Positions 1-4,920 of a stretch of DNA of 6,079 nt are shown piece by piece. The stretch covers positions 1 through 6,079 of the forward strand of contig JAAZVG010000091.1 of NCBI GenBank assembly GCA_018623655.1, given 5' to 3'. The position numbers and the translations under genes are program-made. Within the stretch, counting starts at the first letter, position 1, and the number at the start of each line of letters is the position of its first letter. The notes under the pieces were generated by a model. The model was not told the DNA's origin. It made no database searches and was given only the letters and a program-made list of their open reading frames with translations. The DNA is from Flavobacteriaceae bacterium (GTDB lineage: Bacteria > Bacteroidota > Bacteroidia > Flavobacteriales > Flavobacteriaceae).

Positions 1-803
1 GTGAGGTACAAGAACTTCAAATGACAACTTTAGGTCAGAATATTACAGCACTTGAAGTTAAAGGAAGTTTTGACGACTGTCAGTCTTACGTAAAATCTGC
101 TTTCGTTGATAAGGATCTTATCAGTCACAGAAGGCTTACCTCTGCAAATAGTATTAACGTGGCGCGCTGGTTACCGCAAATGCTCTATTATTTTGCTGCC
201 TATCAAAACCTAAGAAAACTAGGAGATCAGAGAACACCAGTTTTTTCAGTTCCTTCTGGGAATTTTGGTAATATATGCGCAGGGATGATGGCAAAGGAAA
301 TTGGTTTACCTCTAGAGCGTTTTATTGCTGCAACTAATGTTAATGATACCGTGGTACGCTATCTAGAAAGCAAGGTTTATGCACCAAAACCTACAACTCC
401 TACCCTTTCTAACGCGATGGACGTGAGTGATCCTTCTAACTTTGTTCGCATCGAAGAATTATTTAAAAAGCAGGAACTAGAGCGTATTATAAAGGCATAT
501 CGTTTTGACGATTCCCAAACGCTTGAGGCAATGAAAGATCTATTCCGGGAGCATGGATATATCGCTGATCCCCACGGAGCTGTTGGGTACTTAGGAATAA
601 AATCCGATTCTATTGACTTCTCTTCAGAAGTTGGAGTTTTTCTTGAAACGGCGCATCCGGTCAAGTTCGATAGCGCAGTAAAAAAAGCGATTGATGTCAA
701 TGTAGCAGAACCTAAGAGCGTAAAGCGAATGCGTTCACTACCAAAAGTCTCAAAAAAAATAGAATCATATACTGATCTTAAAGACTTATTAAGCAGTAAT
801 TAA
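1..803 (+). CDS. thrC: Threonine synthase, C-terminal part (5' end outside the window)
   Basis: Threonine synthase is a PLP enzyme that converts O-phospho-L-homoserine to L-threonine, the last step of threonine synthesis, in the cytoplasm. The reading frame is open from base 3 and no start lies at the edge, so the ATG at 21 is internal. About 267 of the usual roughly 430 residues are visible. Family landmarks in order are the VKGSFDDCQ segment (about 60-86), SANSINVARW (about 160), the glycine-rich PLP-phosphate loop SGNFGN (255-272), TNVNDTVVRYL, DPHGAVGY (567-590) and LETAHPVKF near the C-terminus. The PLP-binding lysine lies in the missing N-terminal part. The gene ends with TAA at 801-803, 27 bp before the gcvT ATG in the same direction, so co-transcription is plausible. 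No frameshift or internal stop is seen. The assignment is firm; the full length cannot be judged. Confidence 0.95.
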   Translation, partial: EVQELQMTTLGQNITALEVKGSFDDCQSYVKSAFVDKDLISHRRLTSANSINVARWLPQMLYYFAAYQNLRKLGDQRTPVFSVPSGNFGNICAGMMAKEIGLPLERFIAATNVNDTVVRYLESKVYAPKPTTPTLSNAMDVSDPSNFVRIEELFKKQELERIIKAYRFDDSQTLEAMKDLFREHGYIADPHGAVGYLGIKSDSIDFSSEVGVFLETAHPVKFDSAVKKAIDVNVAEPKSVKRMRSLPKVSKKIESYTDLKDLLSSN

Positions 804-830
804 TCGCTAATTTTAGATCAAAATTTAGTG

Positions 831-1904
831 ATGAAGAAAACTGCACTTTACGACAAGCATGTGGCATTAGGCGCCAAAATGGTTGAATTCGCTGGCTTTC
901 AAATGCCTGTATCTTATGAAGGTATTCAATTAGAACACAAGGCAGTAAGAGAAAAGGCTGGAGTATTTGACGTGTCGCATATGGGTGAATTCTTTATAGA
1001 GGGCCCAAAAGCTCAGGAGTTACTAAATCGAGTTTGTAGTAATGACACCGCAAAGCTCAAAGAAGGAGCTGCTCAGTACAATTACTTTCCGAATTATAGT
1101 GATGGAATTATTGACGATCTAATCGTCTACAAAATGGGTGAAGAAAAGTTCATGTTAGTAGTTAATGCCTCAAACATTGAAAAAGACTGGGCTCACCTCA
1201 GCAAGGAAAATATGTCTATCGGTGCTACACTTAAAAATGAGTCTGACAACTATTCACTTTTAGCGGCTCAAGGACCCAAGGCAGCCGAAATACTGCAATC
1301 CTTTACCACACATGATCTAGGAAGCATTCCTTTTTATCATTTTATCGAGGGGTCTCTCTCAGGCATTGATGAACTGATTATCTCGGCAACGGGTTACACT
1401 GGATCTGGAGGCTTTGAAATTTATTGTAAAAATGAAACGATCGATATTCTTTGGGACCTCATCAATGAAGCAGGAATTAAACCAATTGGGCTTGCAGCTA
1501 GAGACACTTTACGTCTAGAAATGGGATACTGTCTCTATGGTAATGATATTGATGAAACTACGCATCCGATCGAGGCCGGTCTAGGTTGGGTAACTAAATT
1601 CAATCATGACTTCATCAACAAAGCACAGATAGAAAAAGACATGGAACAAGGGGTAGCTCATCGCTTGGTCGGTTTTAAAATGGTTGATAAAGGAATCCCA
1701 AGACAGGGCTATGAAATCTGTGATGAAGAAAGCACAAATATCGGGCGAGTAACTTCTGGCACTAGTTCGCCTTCGTTAGGATACGGTATAGGTCTTGGTT
1801 ATGTAACTTCTCATAAGGCGACTATTGGCTCGAAAATCTTTATTCAAGTAAGAAATAAGTCTTTGAAAGCTGAAGTTGTTAAACTGCCCTTTTACAAGAT
1901 TTAA
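831..1904 (+). CDS. gcvT: Glycine cleavage system aminomethyltransferase (T-protein)
   Basis: T-protein transfers the methylene group of aminomethylated H-protein to tetrahydrofolate, giving 5,10-methylene-THF, ammonia and reduced H-protein. The product is 357 residues, a normal length. Recognisable segments are an N-terminal TALYDKHVALGAKMVEFAGF, GVFDVSHMGEF, the GIIDDLIVYK motif whose first Asp (residue 95, bases 1113-1115) matches the catalytic/folate-contacting Asp of the family, TGYTGSGGFEIY, GLAARDTLRLE and a C-terminal VTSGTSSPSLGYGIGLGYV. I chose ATG 831 over the adjacent GTG 828 because MKKTAL matches the usual family start; no Shine-Dalgarno is visible. The stop overlaps the next start as TAATG, which suggests translational coupling. 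As is common in Bacteroidota, gcvH and gcvP are not adjacent. One oddity is Ser192 where many homologues have Glu (GYTGE). Confidence 0.96.
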   Translation: MKKTALYDKHVALGAKMVEFAGFQMPVSYEGIQLEHKAVREKAGVFDVSHMGEFFIEGPKAQELLNRVCSNDTAKLKEGAAQYNYFPNYSDGIIDDLIVYKMGEEKFMLVVNASNIEKDWAHLSKENMSIGATLKNESDNYSLLAAQGPKAAEILQSFTTHDLGSIPFYHFIEGSLSGIDELIISATGYTGSGGFEIYCKNETIDILWDLINEAGIKPIGLAARDTLRLEMGYCLYGNDIDETTHPIEAGLGWVTKFNHDFINKAQIEKDMEQGVAHRLVGFKMVDKGIPRQGYEICDEESTNIGRVTSGTSSPSLGYGIGLGYVTSHKATIGSKIFIQVRNKSLKAEVVKLPFYKI

Positions 1905-2722
1905 TGAAGAAACATCGGATATTAATTTTAGGAGGGAGTGGATTTATTGGTCACAAACTCTACAAAGAATTAAGTCCGTACATCGATACCTACGCTACCT
2001 TTTGCCATAATCAGAGTTTTGAAGACAATCATCGGTTTTTTGCCTTTGATGCTAGTGAAGATGATATTGTGCCTATTCTCGATGAAATCAATCCTACTCA
2101 AATTATATCGCTATTAAGAGGACCTTACGCGCATTTAGTGGTAATTCATAAGCATATCATCGAGTGGTTAACCCATCATAAGGCTCAAATCATCTTTATG
2201 AGCTCTGCTAATGTTTTCGATGCTTACACTCAATTTCCCAATTACGAAAATGATAAAACCCTTTCGGTGAGTCCGCAAGGAAAATATCAGATACAGATTG
2301 AAAATAGACTAATGAATTTACCCAGAGGCAAATGGACTATTCTACGTGTGCCGATGATCTATGGGAATCAATCTCCGCGATTACAAGAATTAAGAACTCA
2401 AATAAAGCAAGGAGAAGCGATAGAGGTATTTCCGAATTTATCATTGAATGTGACTTATGCCGATAAATTAACCCAGCAAATTCACTATCTCATCAATAGA
2501 AACAAAAAGGGAATACTTCATCTAGGCAGCAGAGATCTTTGTCTACACGAAGATTTTATACGAAGCTTAATTGATCAGCTGGGTAATTTTCATCCGACCT
2601 TGAAAAGGGTCTATACCACCAATGACATTCGTTACTCAGCACTTATAGCTAAAGATAGGCCCCTTCCTAAGTATCTTCAATTCGAGGTTAGCGATGTGAT
2701 CAGACATCACCACCCTATTTAA
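1904..2722 (+). CDS. SDR-family / RmlD-like NAD(P)-binding protein, atypical active site
   Basis: This 272-residue protein belongs to the extended short-chain dehydrogenase/sugar-nucleotide epimerase group, nearest in pattern to RmlD (dTDP-4-dehydrorhamnose reductase)-like proteins. The N-terminal Rossmann nucleotide-binding loop is clear: ILILGGSGFIG, with GxxGxxG at residues 10-16. FMSSANVFD (98-106) matches the Ser/Thr-containing active-site strand (compare STDYVFD in RmlD), and NVTYADKLTQQI (182-193) matches the family's VxYxDDLA segment. Where the catalytic YxxxK with trailing GE would fall, the sequence is SPQGKYQIQIENRL (123-136), which by my alignment puts Gln125 at Tyr and Gln129 at Lys. 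It may therefore bind a nucleotide without normal redox catalysis, or use other residues. The ATG lies inside the gcvT stop codon (TAATG). Substrate and role are unknown; nothing nearby points to a sugar pathway on this strand. Confidence 0.8.
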   Translation: MKKHRILILGGSGFIGHKLYKELSPYIDTYATFCHNQSFEDNHRFFAFDASEDDIVPILDEINPTQIISLLRGPYAHLVVIHKHIIEWLTHHKAQIIFMSSANVFDAYTQFPNYENDKTLSVSPQGKYQIQIENRLMNLPRGKWTILRVPMIYGNQSPRLQELRTQIKQGEAIEVFPNLSLNVTYADKLTQQIHYLINRNKKGILHLGSRDLCLHEDFIRSLIDQLGNFHPTLKRVYTTNDIRYSALIAKDRPLPKYLQFEVSDVIRHHHPI

Positions 2723-2739
2723 ACGATAGGCAATTTTAT

Positions 2740-2747
2740 TACTTTTG
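2740..2747 (+). promoter_or_regulatory. Candidate Bacteroidota-type -7 promoter element upstream of yebC
   Basis: TACTTTTG at 2740-2747 is an exact match to TAnnTTTG, the -7 element described for the primary sigma factor of Bacteroidota. It lies in the 47-bp gap between the SDR-like gene and yebC, 22 bp before the yebC ATG, so a start of transcription near 2753-2757 would give a leader of about 15 nt. I see no good TTG/TTTG -33 element at the expected distance upstream (the region around 2716-2722 is only T/A-rich), so the site is not certain. It would give yebC its own transcript besides any read-through from gcvT. Confidence 0.4.
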
Positions 2748-2769
2748 CTTCCGTATTAAAATCACCGAA

Positions 2770-3480
2770 ATGGGAAGAGCATTTGAATTTAGAAAGGCGA
2801 GAAAAATGAAACGATGGGCAGCAATGTCTAAAGCCTTTACTCGAATAGGAAAAGATATCGTGATTGCTGTGAAAGAAGGAGGACCTGATCCAGATAGTAA
2901 TGCGAAACTTCGTGCGGTGATACAAAATGCCAAGGCAGCTAATATGCCTAAGGATAATGTAGAACGAGCGATAAAACGTGCAACAGATAAAAACCTAGGT
3001 GATTTTAAAGAGATCTTATACGAAGGATATGGTCCTCACGGTATCGCAGTACTAATCGAAACAGCCACTGATAATTCAACCAGAACCGTTGCAAATATTC
3101 GAAGCTATTTTAATAAATGTAATGGTAGTCTTGGAACCTCAGGCTCAGTTGAATTTATGTTTGATCATACTTGTAACTTCCAAATTTCAGCAGAGGGGAT
3201 TGATCCCGAAGAATTAGAACTCGATTTAATCGACCACGGTGTTGAAGAGGTATTTCACGACGAAGACTCACTCGTGATCTACGCGCCTTTCGAGGCCTTC
3301 GGCACCCTTCAAAAAGAGTTAGAGCTTCGCGAAATTGAGATAAAATCATCCGGATTCGAACGCATACCTCAGGTCACAAAAGAACTTTCTGATGAGCAGG
3401 TAGCTGACATCGAAAAACTACTTGAAAAAATCGAGGAAGACGACGATGTTCAGAATGTATATCACACTATGAAGGAATAG
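2770..3480 (+). CDS. yebC: YebC/PmpR/TACO1 family translation or regulatory factor
   Basis: This is a complete 236-residue member of the YebC/TACO1 family. Members were first described as DNA-binding regulators (PmpR type); more recent work on bacterial YebC and mitochondrial TACO1 points to a ribosome-associated role that helps translation through proline-rich stretches. The N-terminus MGRAFEFRKARKMKRW is the Bacteroidota form of the family start, followed by FTRIGKDI, AVKEGGPDPDSN, IQNAKAANMPKDNVERAIKRA (51-71), YEGYGPHGIAVLIE (84-97), TDNSTRTVANIRSYF (100-114) and LGTSGSVEFMF (121-131). The C-terminal half is rich in Asp and Glu, as in homologues. The start is fixed by the MGRAFEF motif; no Shine-Dalgarno is visible. 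A TAnnTTTG site lies 22 bp upstream. The last 14 bases overlap the end of the opposing HAD gene. Which of the two proposed roles applies here cannot be told from sequence alone. Confidence 0.96.
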   Translation: MGRAFEFRKARKMKRWAAMSKAFTRIGKDIVIAVKEGGPDPDSNAKLRAVIQNAKAANMPKDNVERAIKRATDKNLGDFKEILYEGYGPHGIAVLIETATDNSTRTVANIRSYFNKCNGSLGTSGSVEFMFDHTCNFQISAEGIDPEELELDLIDHGVEEVFHDEDSLVIYAPFEAFGTLQKELELREIEIKSSGFERIPQVTKELSDEQVADIEKLLEKIEEDDDVQNVYHTMKE

Positions 3481-4174
3481 AAAGCACCTGAAGTAGTTCT
3501 TTTGCATCTGAAAGAGTAAGGAATTCTGCCTCATTAGCCCGCTCCCGAGACACTTCTTCATGGGCCCAAGTAGTATGAAAAGGAATGTGAACTGCTTGTG
3601 CACCTATTTCTATAAGTGGTAAAACGTCAGATTTTAAGCTATTTCCGACCATCAGAAATTCAGAAATTTTGATCTGAAGATGATCTAAAAGGTCCTTGTA
3701 TTTTTCAGGGGTTTTATCACTCATCACTTCTACATGATGAAAATATTTACTCAGTCCTGAAGACTCTAATTTTCGTTCCTGATCAAGTAAATCTCCTTTG
3801 GTAAGTACAATCAGGCGGTACTTTTTTGATAAGCTTTCGAGTACTTCTTTGATATGGGGTAAAAGTTCAACTGGATGCGCTATCATTTCCTTCCCCATCA
3901 TAAGAATTTCTTGCAGCACTTTAGAAGAAACCGACCCATTTGAAAGTTCTAAGGCCAACTCAATCATAGACAACATGAACCCCTTAATGCCGTATCCATA
4001 AACCGGCAAATTCTGCATTTCCTTCTTGAATAGTTCTTGATCTACCTTATTCTTGGTTTCGTAGGACTCTAGTAAAGAAGCGAATCGTTCCTCGGTTTCT
4101 CTAAAGTAGGTTTCATTCACCCAGAGAGTGTCATCTGCGTCGAATGCGATTGTCTTTATCGTATCAAAATTCAT
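3467..4174 (-). CDS. HAD-superfamily hydrolase with C1-type cap, substrate unknown
   Basis: This 235-residue protein is a haloacid dehalogenase-superfamily phosphohydrolase by its motifs. Motif I is FDADDTLW (residues 11-18; nucleophile Asp12, acid/base Asp14). About 100 mostly helical residues follow, as expected for a C1 cap. Motif II is LIVLTKGD (Thr125), motif III is probably Lys154 in SDKTPEKYK, and motif IV is VGNSLKSD (176-183), where the first acidic residue of the usual GDxxxxD is Asn178. A conserved-looking HIPFHTTWAHE (196-206) follows. The ATG overlaps the kdsB stop by 4 bp (ATGA), so the pair is very likely translationally coupled. It is too large and too clearly capped to be the small capless KDO-8-phosphate phosphatase KdsC, but a link to KDO or sugar-phosphate metabolism is possible. 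Its 3' end overlaps yebC by 14 bp on the other strand. The family call is firm; the function is unknown. Confidence 0.9.
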   Translation of the reverse strand: MNFDTIKTIAFDADDTLWVNETYFRETEERFASLLESYETKNKVDQELFKKEMQNLPVYGYGIKGFMLSMIELALELSNGSVSSKVLQEILMMGKEMIAHPVELLPHIKEVLESLSKKYRLIVLTKGDLLDQERKLESSGLSKYFHHVEVMSDKTPEKYKDLLDHLQIKISEFLMVGNSLKSDVLPLIEIGAQAVHIPFHTTWAHEEVSRERANEAEFLTLSDAKELLQVLSIPS

Positions 4175-4911
4175 GAATTCATTTTTTTAAAATTCGCTAT
4201 CGCCTTATCTAGATCTTCTTGAGTATCGATTCCGGGAGCATCCACTGTGGTTTCGATCATCTGCAATCGCTTGCCATGTTCTAAATAACGAATCGCTTCA
4301 ATCTTCTCAACACGCTCTAAAGGACCCATCGACAACTTTGGAAAAGCCAATAGCGCAGATTTTCGAAAGGCGTATACCCCCTTGTGCTTAAAACAATTCA
4401 TTAAATGATTAGCATCTCTGTTGAATGGAATAGTAGATCGAGAAAAATAAAGCGCTTTACCTTTCAGATCAGTAACTACTTTTACAACATTAGGGTTTAT
4501 AAGTTGTTCATCTTCAGTAATAGCCACCATCAAAGAAGCTAAATCGATAAGCCGCTCCACATCTTCTTTGAAGCAATGAATAAGAGCACTCAGCGAATTT
4601 TTATCTATAAAAGGTTCATCGCCCTGAACATTAATAATAATGTCTGCATCAACCTTTTTTGCTGCTTCTGCGATTCGATCACTACCTGTTTCATGCTCGG
4701 TATCACTTAGAATCGTCTTGGCTCCATGTCCTTCGGTTAAAGTTGCAATTTTCTTGCTGTCTGTGACTACAATAACTTCTTCAAAAAGTTGTGTAGCCCT
4801 TACTGATTCAAAGGTTCGTAAAATGACCGGCAAACCACACAAATCTTGAATCATTTTTTCTGGTAACCTTGAGGAGGCTAAACGAGCCGGAATCATAGCA
4901 ACAACTTTCAT
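4171..4911 (-). CDS. kdsB: 3-deoxy-manno-octulosonate cytidylyltransferase (CMP-KDO synthetase)
   Basis: KdsB activates KDO with CTP to form CMP-KDO, the donor for the KDO residues of lipid A-core in LPS; it acts in the cytoplasm. The product is 246 residues, the usual size. The N-terminal nucleotide-binding signature is MIPARLASSRLPEK (6-19), followed by HETGSDRIAEA (73-83), NVQGDEPFI (94-102, with metal-binding Asp98), the ALYFSRSTIPF strand (153-163), HKGVYAFRK (176-184), LERVEKIEAIRYLEHG (198-213) and the closing VDAPGIDTQEDL (223-234) with its metal-site Asp. The start lies 9 bp after the helicase stop (spacer TTCACTAGT, no Shine-Dalgarno) and the stop overlaps the HAD start by 4 bp, so it sits in the middle of an operon and is probably transcribed from upstream of the helicase. 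A run of seven A on the coding strand just before the last codons is noted separately. Confidence 0.97.
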   Translation of the reverse strand: MKVVAMIPARLASSRLPEKMIQDLCGLPVILRTFESVRATQLFEEVIVVTDSKKIATLTEGHGAKTILSDTEHETGSDRIAEAAKKVDADIIINVQGDEPFIDKNSLSALIHCFKEDVERLIDLASLMVAITEDEQLINPNVVKVVTDLKGKALYFSRSTIPFNRDANHLMNCFKHKGVYAFRKSALLAFPKLSMGPLERVEKIEAIRYLEHGKRLQMIETTVDAPGIDTQEDLDKAIANFKKMNS

Positions 4912-4920
4912 ACTAGTGAA

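Noticed and set aside
377..700. 107-codon open frame on the - strand within thrC
   Set aside because: It lies fully antisense to a well-conserved gene and shows no domain pattern, as expected for a shadow frame.
21..803. ATG at 21 as the start of threonine synthase
   Set aside because: The frame is open back to base 3, and the protein would lack the N-terminal third with the PLP lysine, so this Met is internal to a gene cut by the window edge.
808..815. TAATTTTA ahead of gcvT as a -7 promoter element
   Set aside because: It lacks the final G of TAnnTTTG and has no clear -33 partner, and the short thrC-gcvT gap suggests read-through instead.
828..830. GTG at 828 as the gcvT start
   Set aside because: It directly precedes ATG 831, and homologues begin at the MKxTAL equivalent, so ATG is the better choice.
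2719..2933. Two open frames of 64-68 codons on the - strand over the start of yebC
   Set aside because: They are antisense to the most conserved part of yebC and overlap each other in different frames; no recognisable protein features.
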